Assembly: GCF_005049235.1 (NCBI RefSeq)
Contig: NZ_SUMD01000016.1
Span: 21,821 to 85,820 of the forward strand
DNA length: 64,000 nucleotides
Origin: Rhodococcus oryzae
GTDB lineage: Bacteria; Actinomycetota; Actinomycetes; Mycobacteriales; Mycobacteriaceae
Direction: 5' to 3'
Positions 16,746 through 24,941 of this stretch are shown one piece after another; the first letter of the stretch is position 1; each line of letters starts with the position of its first letter. A program made the translations under genes and the position numbers. The notes beneath the pieces are model-generated. The model saw only the letters and a program-made list of their open reading frames with translations. It had not been told where the DNA came from and searched no databases.

Positions 16746-17849
16746 ATGGCATCACCGACGCCCAAGAGACGATCAACGCAGCCGCGACCCCTGCGCGCAC
16801 TCGCGGCTCTCGCCGCGCTTCTGACGATCGGTTCCCTGGTCAGTGCGTGCGCGGGGTCGTCCGAGACCGAACAGACCGCGGATGGCAAGGCCGTGCTGCG
16901 CTACCAGGGCGCGGCCGGACAGGTCACCTTCCCGGAGCTGGCAGCAGACCTCGGCTACTTCCAGAGCATCGAGCTGAAATGGGTGGGGGACACCACCAGC
17001 GGGCCACAGGACATCCAGTCCGTGGCGACCGGGCAGACGGAGTTCGGCAGCGCGTTCAACGGCGCGATCGTCAAGCTTCGCTCCGCGGGCTCTCCGATCA
17101 CCTCGGTGGTGAGCTCGTACGGCGCCGACCAGGGTGACTTCACCGGCTACTTCGCGCTCGAGGGCGCGCCCATCGCCGGCGCGCGGGACCTGATCGGCAA
17201 GAAGGTCGGCATGAACACCCTTGGTGCCCATCATGAATTCGTGGTGCGCGAATGGCTGGCCAAGCAGGGGCTCACCCCCGACGAGATCAAGCAGGTCGAG
17301 CTGATCGTGGTTCCCCCGATCAACACCGAGCAGGCGCTCAGGGAAGGGCAGATCGACGTCGCCGCGCTCAAGGGTGTCTTCCGGGAAACCGCCGTCGACC
17401 GCGGCGGCCTGCGTCCGCTCTTCACGGATTCGGCCATCTTCGGGGACTTCAGCTACGGCACCTACGTCCTGCGTGACGACTTCATCGCCAAGAATCCCGA
17501 GGCCGCGAAGGACTTCACACAGGGCGTGGCACGCGCGGTCCGATGGACCCAGACCACACCGCGGGACCAGGTCGTGGCCAGGTTCAAGGAGATCATCGGC
17601 AAGCGGGGCCGCAACGAGAACACGAGTTTGACCGACTACTGGCGGAGTCCGGGCATACCGGTCGCGGGGGCGGTCATCGCCGACCGCGAGCTGCAGACCT
17701 GGATCGACTGGCTGGTCAGAAACGGCGAACTGAAGCCGGGTGAGTTGACGGCGGCCGACCTGTTCACCAACGAGTTCAACCCCTATGCGAACGGTGCTTA
17801 CACCGCCACCAGCGGTGCCGACGGACAGGCATTGGGGGCAGGGAAATGA
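16746..17849 (+). CDS. ABC transporter substrate-binding lipoprotein (SsuA/NMT1-like)
   Basis: A 367-residue lipoprotein with a lipobox LVSAC (Cys35). The mature part has the NMT1/SsuA-like fold, with LAADLGYFQ, VATGQTEFG and VGMNTLGAHHEFVVREWL blocks. It would capture a substrate, probably an aliphatic sulfonate, taurine-like or pyrimidine-precursor compound, and pass it to the permease. GAGGA precedes ATG 16746. First gene of a four-gene operon with ATPase, permease and FMN-dependent monooxygenase; the partner monooxygenase favours an organosulfur substrate. Confidence 0.9.
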   Translation: MASPTPKRRSTQPRPLRALAALAALLTIGSLVSACAGSSETEQTADGKAVLRYQGAAGQVTFPELAADLGYFQSIELKWVGDTTSGPQDIQSVATGQTEFGSAFNGAIVKLRSAGSPITSVVSSYGADQGDFTGYFALEGAPIAGARDLIGKKVGMNTLGAHHEFVVREWLAKQGLTPDEIKQVELIVVPPINTEQALREGQIDVAALKGVFRETAVDRGGLRPLFTDSAIFGDFSYGTYVLRDDFIAKNPEAAKDFTQGVARAVRWTQTTPRDQVVARFKEIIGKRGRNENTSLTDYWRSPGIPVAGAVIADRELQTWIDWLVRNGELKPGELTAADLFTNEFNPYANGAYTATSGADGQALGAGK

Positions 17850-18679
17850 CCACAGAACCCAAGCTCCGGCTCGACCGGGTCAGCAAGCACTTCGGCATCC
17901 GCGGGTCCGATGAGCGGTTCACCGCGATCGAGAACATCAGCATCGACGTCGCCGACGGCGAATTCCTCGTCCTGGTCGGCCCGAGCGGCTGCGGCAAGTC
18001 CACCCTGCTCGACCTCTTGGGCGGCCTGACAACACCGTCGTCCGGACGGATCCTGCTCGACGGTGAACCGATCACCGGACCCGGCCTCGACCGGGGGATC
18101 GTCTTTCAGCAGTACGCGCTGCTGCCGTGGCGGACGGCCCTGCACAACATCGAATTCGGTTTGGAGGCAAAGGGCCTACCGAAACGGGAGCGGCGGGAGA
18201 TCGCCGACCACTACCTCGAATTGGTCGGGTTGCAGGGGTTCGGCGACCGGTACCCGCACGAGCTGTCGGGCGGGATGAAGCAACGGGTCGCCATCGCACG
18301 GAGCCTGGCGTTCGACCCGGAGGTGCTGCTCATGGACGAGCCGTTCGCGGCGCTCGATGCCCAGACCAGGGAGTCCCTGCAAGACGAGTTGCTGCGGATC
18401 TGGCGCACCACCGGCAAGACCATCCTGTTCATCACGCACGGCATCGACGAGGCCGTGTACCTCGGGCAGCGGGTGGCGGTGCTCACTTCGCGGCCGGGCC
18501 GTGTGAAGACGGTGGTCGACATCGACATCGACCGCACCTCGGCGGATGTCCGCTCCGACGCGCGCTTCCGGGAGTTCCGCCACCACATCTGGAGCCAACT
18601 ACAGGACGAGGTGGCGCGCGCTCAGCATCAAGAACTCGAGGTGGCGGCGCCCGCACAGAAGGAGACGGCTCATGTCTAG
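17846..18679 (+). CDS. ABC transporter ATPase (SsuB/TauB-like)
   Basis: A 277-residue importer ATPase. Walker A is GPSGCGKST, the signature LSGGMKQRV, Walker B LLMDEPFAALD and the switch histidine ITHGIDEA. The sequence belongs to the nitrate/sulfonate/taurine group. Its start overlaps the stop of the binding-protein gene by 4 nt (ATGA), and the permease start lies 8 nt inside its 3' end, so all three are coupled. It energises uptake by the permease. Confidence 0.94.
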   Translation: MTTEPKLRLDRVSKHFGIRGSDERFTAIENISIDVADGEFLVLVGPSGCGKSTLLDLLGGLTTPSSGRILLDGEPITGPGLDRGIVFQQYALLPWRTALHNIEFGLEAKGLPKRERREIADHYLELVGLQGFGDRYPHELSGGMKQRVAIARSLAFDPEVLLMDEPFAALDAQTRESLQDELLRIWRTTGKTILFITHGIDEAVYLGQRVAVLTSRPGRVKTVVDIDIDRTSADVRSDARFREFRHHIWSQLQDEVARAQHQELEVAAPAQKETAHV

Positions 18680-19547
18680 TGTCGAACTGCTCGCGCCGCC
18701 GGTCGCCGCCCGCGGCCACGTGCCACGCTCCGCGCAGGCGGCACCGCGGCGTCCGGGGGCTCTCGCCCGCGGCGGCCGGGCGGTCGGTGCCACCGCGTGG
18801 CGGGTGCTCAAGCCATCGCTGGCGATCGGTCTGTTCCTGCTGCTGTGGGAGCTGGCCCCGCGCCTTGGCCTGGTGGACAAGGTGTTCCTGCCGCCGTTCT
18901 CCGTGGTGGCGGGCGCCTTCGGCGACCTGGCCGCCAGCGGCGAGCTGTGGAACCATGCCTCCGCGAGCCTGAGCCGGGCGCTGACCGGGTTCGCGGTCGC
19001 CATCGCGATCGCCATCCCGCTCGGCGTCGCCATTGCGTGGTACCGCCCGGTGGCCGAGTTCGTGAATCCGATCCTCGAGCTGCTGCGCAACACGGCCGCG
19101 CTCGCGCTGCTGCCGGTCTTCGTGCTCGTGCTCGGCATCGGGGAGACCTCGAAGGTCGCCCTGGTGATCTACGCGAGCACCTTCCCGATCCTGCTGAACA
19201 CCATCTCGGGAGTCCGGACGGTGGATCCACTGCTGGTCAAGTCCGCCCTGTCGTTGGGACTCACGCCGATCCGGCTGTTCCAGAAGGTGATCCTGCCCGC
19301 CGCCGTCCCGACCATCTTCACCGGCATCCGGATGGCGGCAGCATCCTCGATCCTCGTCCTCATCGCCGCCGAGATGGTGGGCGCCAAAGCAGGGTTGGGA
19401 TATCTGATCACGGCCTCGCAGTACAACTTCCAGATCCCGAAGATGTACGCCGGCATCATCGCGATTTCGCTTCTCGGTCTCGTCTTCAACGGAATCCTCA
19501 TCCTCGCCGAGCGCCGCCTGTCTCGCTGGCGCGTCGGCCCGATCTAA
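18672..19547 (+). CDS. ABC transporter permease (SsuC/TauC-like)
   Basis: A 291-residue inner-membrane permease with a long polar N-terminus and about six hydrophobic segments. The BPD signature SALSLGLTPIRLFQKVILPAAVP contains the EAA-like loop that contacts the ATPase, and FTGIRMAAASSILVLIAAEM is family-typical. ATG 18672 is used; the longer frame reads shadow sequence from the ATPase gene. It is 13 nt upstream of the monooxygenase gene. Confidence 0.93.
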   Translation: MSSVELLAPPVAARGHVPRSAQAAPRRPGALARGGRAVGATAWRVLKPSLAIGLFLLLWELAPRLGLVDKVFLPPFSVVAGAFGDLAASGELWNHASASLSRALTGFAVAIAIAIPLGVAIAWYRPVAEFVNPILELLRNTAALALLPVFVLVLGIGETSKVALVIYASTFPILLNTISGVRTVDPLLVKSALSLGLTPIRLFQKVILPAAVPTIFTGIRMAAASSILVLIAAEMVGAKAGLGYLITASQYNFQIPKMYAGIIAISLLGLVFNGILILAERRLSRWRVGPI

Positions 19548-19560
19548 GGAGATCATCGCA

Positions 19561-20907
19561 ATGTCTCAGCGGTCCAAGCAGTTTCACCTCAATGCGTTTC
19601 TCATGGGCGTCGGCCACCACGAGGCGGCCTGGCGTCACCCGCGCACCGATGCCGACGACGTGCGGTCGGTCGAGCATTTCGCCGAGCTCGGCCGGATCGC
19701 CGAACGGGGCAAGCTCGATTCGGTGTTCTTCGCCGACGGCCTCGCCGTCGGCCCTCGCATCAAGCACAACGCGCTGTCCACCTTCGAGCCCGTCACCCTG
19801 CTCACCGCGATCGCGGGCGCAACGGAGCACATCGGGTTGATCGCCACCTCGTCGACCACCTACAGCGACCCGTTCACCACCGCCCGCAAGTTCGCGTCGC
19901 TCGACCACATCAGTGGTGGCAGGGCGGGCTGGAACATCGTCACCAGCGCAGGCGAGGACGAGGCCGCCAACTTCGGCCTCGACGGGATCCCGGATCACCT
20001 CGGCAGGTATCAGCGCGCCGAGGAGTTCGTCGACGCAGCGGTCGCCCTGTGGGACAGCTGGGAGGACGATGCCGTCGTGCTGGATCCGGGCACAGGGGTG
20101 TTCGCCGATCCGGACAAGGTGCACGCGATCGACCACGAGGGCGAGCACTTCCGGATCCGGGGCCCGCTGAACTCGCCGCGCTCACCGCAGGGCCGCCCTC
20201 TGCTGGTGCAGGCGGGCTCGTCCGAGAGCGGGAAGGAGTTCGCGGCGCGGTATGCCGAGGCGGTGTTCACCGCGCAACGCACGCTCGCCCAGGGGCAGGA
20301 GTTCTATCGCGATCTCAAGGCCCGGGTGACCGCGCACGGGCGTAACCCGGACGAGTTGAAGGTGTTGCCGGGGATCGTCCCGTTCATCGCCCCGACCGAG
20401 GCCGAGGCGAGGGCGCTCGAGCGGGAGTTCACCGATCTGATCTCGCCCGACTACGCGCTCCGGCAACTGTCCGCCATCCTCCGCGTCGACCTCACCGAGC
20501 ACTCCCTCGACGCGCCCCTGCCGCCGTTGCCGCCCGTGCACGAGATCCAGGGCAACAAGAGCCGCTACGAGCTGGTCAAGGAGCTGGCCGAATCCGACGC
20601 GCTGACCGTGCGGGAGCTCATCGGGCTGCTCGGGGGCGGGCGCGGGCACCGGACCTTCGCAGGCACCCCGGAGCAGATCGCGGACGAGCTCCAGCTGTGG
20701 TTCGAGCAGGGGGCCGCCGACGGCTTCAACATCATGCCGCCCTTCCTGCCCGGCGGTCTGACCGATTTCGTCGACCAGGTGGTGCCGATCCTGCAACGCC
20801 GCGGGCTGTTCCGTCCGGAGTACACGGCGTCGACCCTGCGCGGGCACTACGGGCTGGCGCATCCGGTCAGCCAGTTCGCCGCATCGCAGGCCAGGAACAG
20901 CGCATGA
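19561..20907 (+). CDS. FMN-dependent monooxygenase (NtaA/SnaA/DszA family)
   Basis: A 448-residue flavin-dependent monooxygenase of the bacterial-luciferase superfamily. The LNAFLMGVGHHEAAWRHP opening, TTYSDPFTTARKFASLDHISGGRAGWNIVTS and the PLLVQAGSSESGKEFAA block are characteristic of NtaA, SnaA and DszA, which use FMNH2 from a separate reductase to oxidise chelators or sulfones. Being fourth in an SsuA/B/C-like operon, it probably attacks the imported sulfur compound inside the cell. AAGGAG lies upstream of the ATG. No reductase is encoded nearby. Confidence 0.9.
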   Translation: MSQRSKQFHLNAFLMGVGHHEAAWRHPRTDADDVRSVEHFAELGRIAERGKLDSVFFADGLAVGPRIKHNALSTFEPVTLLTAIAGATEHIGLIATSSTTYSDPFTTARKFASLDHISGGRAGWNIVTSAGEDEAANFGLDGIPDHLGRYQRAEEFVDAAVALWDSWEDDAVVLDPGTGVFADPDKVHAIDHEGEHFRIRGPLNSPRSPQGRPLLVQAGSSESGKEFAARYAEAVFTAQRTLAQGQEFYRDLKARVTAHGRNPDELKVLPGIVPFIAPTEAEARALEREFTDLISPDYALRQLSAILRVDLTEHSLDAPLPPLPPVHEIQGNKSRYELVKELAESDALTVRELIGLLGGGRGHRTFAGTPEQIADELQLWFEQGAADGFNIMPPFLPGGLTDFVDQVVPILQRRGLFRPEYTASTLRGHYGLAHPVSQFAASQARNSA

Positions 20908-20950
20908 GCGAAGCCTGATGGGCCGGCCGGCTCCTCGGTAGGATCAGCGC

Positions 20951-21943
20951 ATGCGTTTCGGGATGTTCGTACCGCAGGGTTGGCGTCTGGACCTGGTGGG
21001 CATCGACCCGGCCGAGCAGTGGGACGCGATGAAGTCGGTCACACTGCGGGCCGAGTCCGGACCGTGGGAGTCGGCCTGGGTGTACGACCATTTCCACACG
21101 GTGCCCGCGCCAACCGACCAGGCCACGCACGAGGCCTGGTCGGTGATGTCGGCGCTCGGCGCGGTGACCTCCACCATCCGGCTCGGGCAGATGTGCACCG
21201 CGATCAGCTACCGCAACCCCGCCTACCTGGCCAAGATCGCCGCCACCGCGGACCTCATCTCGGGTGGCCGAATCGAGATGGGCATCGGTGCGGGCTGGTA
21301 CGAACACGAATGGCGTGCCTACGGTTACGGATTCCCTTCCGCCGGTGAGCGTCTGGCCCGTCTCGACGAGGGCGTACAGATCTTGCGGCAGGCCTGGAGT
21401 ACCGGGTCCGCGACCCTGGACGGCAAGCACTATCGGATCGACGGTGCCATCGTGCGACCGCTGCCGCTGCAGGAGGGCGGCATCCCGCTATGGATCGCGG
21501 GCGGCGGCGAAAAGGTGACCCTCAAGATCGCGGCGAAGTACGCCCAGTACACCAATTTCGACGGCACCCTCGAGGGCTTCACCCAGAAGTCCGCCGTGCT
21601 CAAGGAGCACTGCGCGGCGGTCGGCACCGACTTCGACGCGATCGTGCGCTCGGCGAACTACAACGTGGCGATCGGTGCCACCGAGGCGGAGGTCGAGGAC
21701 CGTCTTGCCGGGACCAAGGCCAGGATGGCGAAGTTCGTGGGCGAGGACCTCGCGGAGGCATCGATGGCGGCGTTCCGCGGGATGCCGGCGGTCGGGACGC
21801 CCGAGCAGATCATCGAGAACCTGACAGCGCTGCGCGATCAGGGCTTGAGCTACGGGATCTGTTATTTCCCCGAGGCCGCGTACGACACCTCGGGCATCGA
21901 GCTGTTCGAACGCGAGGTGATCCCCGCGCTGGCGGGGACGTGA
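20951..21943 (+). CDS. LLM-class F420-dependent oxidoreductase
   Basis: A 330-residue luciferase-like protein. WESAWVYDHFHTVP, ISYRNPAYLAKIAATADLISGGR and MGIGAGWYEHEWRAYGYGFPS match the F420-dependent LLM group common in mycobacteria, where the deazaflavin is the hydride carrier. It starts 43 bp after the monooxygenase gene and may be in the same transcript, but its substrate need not be related. An FMN-binding alternative cannot be excluded. Confidence 0.88.
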   Translation: MRFGMFVPQGWRLDLVGIDPAEQWDAMKSVTLRAESGPWESAWVYDHFHTVPAPTDQATHEAWSVMSALGAVTSTIRLGQMCTAISYRNPAYLAKIAATADLISGGRIEMGIGAGWYEHEWRAYGYGFPSAGERLARLDEGVQILRQAWSTGSATLDGKHYRIDGAIVRPLPLQEGGIPLWIAGGGEKVTLKIAAKYAQYTNFDGTLEGFTQKSAVLKEHCAAVGTDFDAIVRSANYNVAIGATEAEVEDRLAGTKARMAKFVGEDLAEASMAAFRGMPAVGTPEQIIENLTALRDQGLSYGICYFPEAAYDTSGIELFEREVIPALAGT

Positions 21944-21956
21944 GGCAGGAGCCGAC

Positions 21957-22526
21957 ATGTTCGTGGAATCGCTCAGCGACGAGGGTCTGTGGCTGACGCC
22001 ACCGGGACCCGGCGACGTCGAGTCCATCACCCGGTGCTGTCAGGACGAGGCGGTGGGGGAGTGGACCACACTGCCGGTGCCGTACGCCCACGACGACGCG
22101 CAACGGTTCGTCGAGCGGGTGGTGCCCGTCGGTTGGGCGGACCGCAGCCCCACCTGGGCGATGCGGCACACCCCTGCGGGCGCCGTGGTCGGGATGATCG
22201 GTCTCGCCTGCCGTGACGACTCGGCCGCGGACATCGGCTTCTGGCTGAACCAGGCGGTCCGTGGCCGCGGCCTGATGGCCAGGGCGGTGAACCTGGTGTG
22301 CGACTTCGGTTTCCGTCCGGACGGTATGGCGCTGGAACGGATCGAGTGGCGCGCGTACGTCGGCAACAAGCAGTCCGCCTCCGTGGCGCGGCGGGTGGGC
22401 TTCCGATTCGAGGGCACGCTGCGTGCGGGCGGTCTCCAGCGCGGGCGCAGGCGCGACGAATGGGTCGCAGGCCTGCTCTACGCGGATCCTCGGGAGCCGG
22501 CCGGGGGCTGGCCGGATCTCGGCTAG
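21957..22526 (+). CDS. GNAT acetyltransferase (RimJ/RimL-like)
   Basis: A 189-residue N-acetyltransferase. It shows the acetyl-CoA strand-loop-helix in IGFWLNQAVRGRGLMARAVNLV and the C-terminal NKQSASVARRVGFRFEGTLR typical of RimJ/RimL-type enzymes that acetylate N-termini of ribosomal proteins or small molecules. It lies 13 nt downstream of the F420 gene. The substrate is unknown. The 3' end overlaps the convergent membrane-protein gene by 4 nt. Confidence 0.88.
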   Translation: MFVESLSDEGLWLTPPGPGDVESITRCCQDEAVGEWTTLPVPYAHDDAQRFVERVVPVGWADRSPTWAMRHTPAGAVVGMIGLACRDDSAADIGFWLNQAVRGRGLMARAVNLVCDFGFRPDGMALERIEWRAYVGNKQSASVARRVGFRFEGTLRAGGLQRGRRRDEWVAGLLYADPREPAGGWPDLG

Positions 22527-23182
22527 CGCAGGTCCGCCGGGTCGACGGGGATCTGCTGGTTCTCGGCGCGCGGGACCTGCTCGGCCAGCGGGATCGACTT
22601 CGCCAGCAGCTTCCACTCCGCGCCGCTGATCGAGTCCGCCGCCCGCCGGATCACCTTCTGGTCCTTGGTGCCCCAGGCGATCGGCATCGGGCTGACCATC
22701 TGCCAGGTGTCCGCGGTGGACTTGTTGCTGCGGTCGGCGAGCACCGCGATCGAGGGCACCCGCTCGCCGACGTTGGTCAGCGAATGCCCCGGCAGCGCCC
22801 GGATGTTGCGGGTGACCAGGGCGTAGTGCGGGCGATCCGCGGACGGCTTGGCCACGTCCACCAGCGCCAGCAGCGTGGCCCCGCGGGGCCTGGCCACCGC
22901 CACCACGGCGGGCACCAGCGGGCCCTCGGCGTAGAGCTTCTCGACCGAGCCGACCTTCTTCGGGGCCCAGAACGCCACCCACAGCGAGGTGACGGCCAGC
23001 AGGGCGACCACCACGCCGACGATATAGGACCAGGGGTGGGCCAGGTAGATCAGCCAGGCCGCGAGCCCGGCCAACAACAGGGCCGTGACGATGGCCGAGA
23101 CCCGGAGCCGCCGGACGTCGCCGACCGTCTCGTTGACGGAGTTGGCGTGGGAGTGGTCGACGGGGAACTCGAAGCTGCGCAC
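22523..23182 (-). CDS. Membrane protein, possibly DUF3239
   Basis: A 219-residue protein with an N-terminal soluble stretch, two adjacent membrane segments (about 27-75) and a soluble C-terminal domain of ~140 residues. It resembles the actinobacterial DUF3239 proteins as I recall them, but this was not checked. It lies 27 bp downstream of the XPB helicase gene on the same strand and could be in its operon. No function is known. Confidence 0.7.
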   Translation of the reverse strand: MRSFEFPVDHSHANSVNETVGDVRRLRVSAIVTALLLAGLAAWLIYLAHPWSYIVGVVVALLAVTSLWVAFWAPKKVGSVEKLYAEGPLVPAVVAVARPRGATLLALVDVAKPSADRPHYALVTRNIRALPGHSLTNVGERVPSIAVLADRSNKSTADTWQMVSPMPIAWGTKDQKVIRRAADSISGAEWKLLAKSIPLAEQVPRAENQQIPVDPADLR

Positions 23183-23209
23183 GGTCCCATTCTTACCCGA
23201 TGGCTGGGC

Positions 23210-24868
23210 CTACCCGATGGTCGGGCCGAGCAGGTCGTCAGCATCGGTGATCCGGTAGGCGTAGCCCTGCTCGGCGAGGAAACGCTGGCGGTGCGCGGCA
23301 TACTCGGCGTCCAGCGTGTCGCGGGCGACGACCGAGTAGAAGTGCGCCTGGCCCCCGTCCTGCTTCGGGCGCAGCAGGCGGCCGAGCCGCTGTGCCTCCT
23401 CCTGCCGGGAACCGAAGGTCCCCGAGACCTGCACCGCGACAGAGGCCTCGGGCAGGTCGATGGAGAAGTTCGCGACCTTGCTCACCACCAGCGTCTGGAT
23501 CTCGCCGCGCCGGAACGCGTCGAACAGTGCCTCGCGTTCCTTGTTCTTCGTCGACCCCTGGATGACCGGTGCGTTCAACGCCTCGCCGAGTTCCTCGAGT
23601 TGGTCGAGGTAGGCGCCGATGACCAGGGTCGGCGAATTCGGGTGCCGGTCCAGGATCGACTTCACCACCGCGATCTTGGTGTGTGCCGTCGAGCACAGCT
23701 TGTAGCGCTCCTCCGGCTCCGAGGTGGCGTACGCCATCCGCTCGGCATCGGTCAGCGTCACCCGGACCTCGATGCAATCCGCCGGCGCGATCCAGCCCTG
23801 CGCCTCGATGTCCTTCCACGGCGCGTCGTACCGCTTGGGGCCGATCAGTGAGAACACGTCGCCCTCGCGCCCGTCCTCGCGGACCAGGGTCGCCGTCAGG
23901 CCAAGGCGACGCCTCGATTGCAGGTCCGCCGTCATCCGGAAGACCGGCGCGGGCAGCAGGTGCACCTCGTCGTAGATGACCAGGCCCCAGTCGCGGGAGT
24001 CGAACAGCTCCAGGTGCTTGTACTCGCCCTTGGTGCGGCGGGTGATCACCTGATAGGTCGCGATGGTGACCGGGCGGATCTCCTTGCGCTCGCCCGAGTA
24101 CTCGCCGATCTCCTCCTCGGTGAGCGAGGTCCTGGCGATCAGCTCCCGCTTCCACTGCCTGCCTGCGACGGTGTTGGTCACCAGGATCAGCGTGGTGGCC
24201 TTGGCCTTGGCCATCGCCGCCGCGCCGACCATCGTCTTGCCCGCGCCGCACGGCAGCACGACGACGCCGGAGCCGCCCGCCCAGAAGGAGTCGGCCGCCA
24301 TCTGCTGATAGTCGCGCAGCTCCCAGTGCCCCTCCTCGAAGGCGAGGTCGATCGGGTGCGCCTCGCCGTCGACGTAGCCGGCGAGGTCCTCGGCCGGCCA
24401 GCCGATCTTGAGCAGCATCTGCTTGAGGTGTCCGCGCTCGCTCGGGTGCACAACGACGGTGTCCTCGTCGACCATGGCGCCGAGCATCGGCGAGATCTTC
24501 TTGTGCCGCATCACCTCGGTGAGCACCGCGCGGTCCATGCTGATCAGGATCAGGCCGTGCACCGGACTCTTCACCAGCTGCAACCGGCCGTACCGGGCCA
24601 TCGTGTCGACGATGTCGACCAGCAGCGGCTGCGGGACCGCGTACCGGGAGAACGTGACGAGCGCGTCCACCACCTGTTCGGCGTCGTGTCCGGCCGCGCG
24701 CGCGTTCCACAACGCCAGCGGGGTCACCCGGTAGGTGTGCACGTGCTCGGGCGCGCGCTCGAGTTCGGCGAACGGGGCGATGGCCTGCCGGGCCTGGCCG
24801 GCGAGCTCGTGGTCGACCTCCAGGAGCAGGGTCTTGTCGGACTGGACGATCAAGGGGCCGTCGGTCAC
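23210..24868 (-). CDS. XPB/ERCC3-type DNA repair helicase
   Basis: A 552-residue superfamily 2 helicase, the bacterial XPB seen in Rv0861c. It has an N-terminal damage-recognition-like domain, then motif I PCGAGKTMVGA, a DEVH motif (VIYDEVHLLPAP), LTATLVREDGREGD, and the C-terminal helicase lobe ending in EAQRLGRLLRPK. In mycobacteria it unwinds DNA 3' to 5' and is thought to act in nucleotide excision repair or with the nuclease Bax1 in archaea. The GTG start at 24868 has AGGAGG 5 nt upstream. The partner helicase-associated protein is encoded directly upstream. Confidence 0.94.
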   Translation of the reverse strand: MTDGPLIVQSDKTLLLEVDHELAGQARQAIAPFAELERAPEHVHTYRVTPLALWNARAAGHDAEQVVDALVTFSRYAVPQPLLVDIVDTMARYGRLQLVKSPVHGLILISMDRAVLTEVMRHKKISPMLGAMVDEDTVVVHPSERGHLKQMLLKIGWPAEDLAGYVDGEAHPIDLAFEEGHWELRDYQQMAADSFWAGGSGVVVLPCGAGKTMVGAAAMAKAKATTLILVTNTVAGRQWKRELIARTSLTEEEIGEYSGERKEIRPVTIATYQVITRRTKGEYKHLELFDSRDWGLVIYDEVHLLPAPVFRMTADLQSRRRLGLTATLVREDGREGDVFSLIGPKRYDAPWKDIEAQGWIAPADCIEVRVTLTDAERMAYATSEPEERYKLCSTAHTKIAVVKSILDRHPNSPTLVIGAYLDQLEELGEALNAPVIQGSTKNKEREALFDAFRRGEIQTLVVSKVANFSIDLPEASVAVQVSGTFGSRQEEAQRLGRLLRPKQDGGQAHFYSVVARDTLDAEYAAHRQRFLAEQGYAYRITDADDLLGPTIG

Positions 24869-24941
24869 GTGCGCCTCCTACGTAGACAACCACTCCATTG
24901 TCCACACTTCGCGCAAGTGGCGACGTGGCCGGGCGCGATCG

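Noticed and set aside
22523..24868. Many plus-strand open frames across the XPB region
   Set aside because: They are long only because of high G+C; their products are Arg/Pro-rich with no recognisable domains, while the minus-strand frames have clear helicase motifs.
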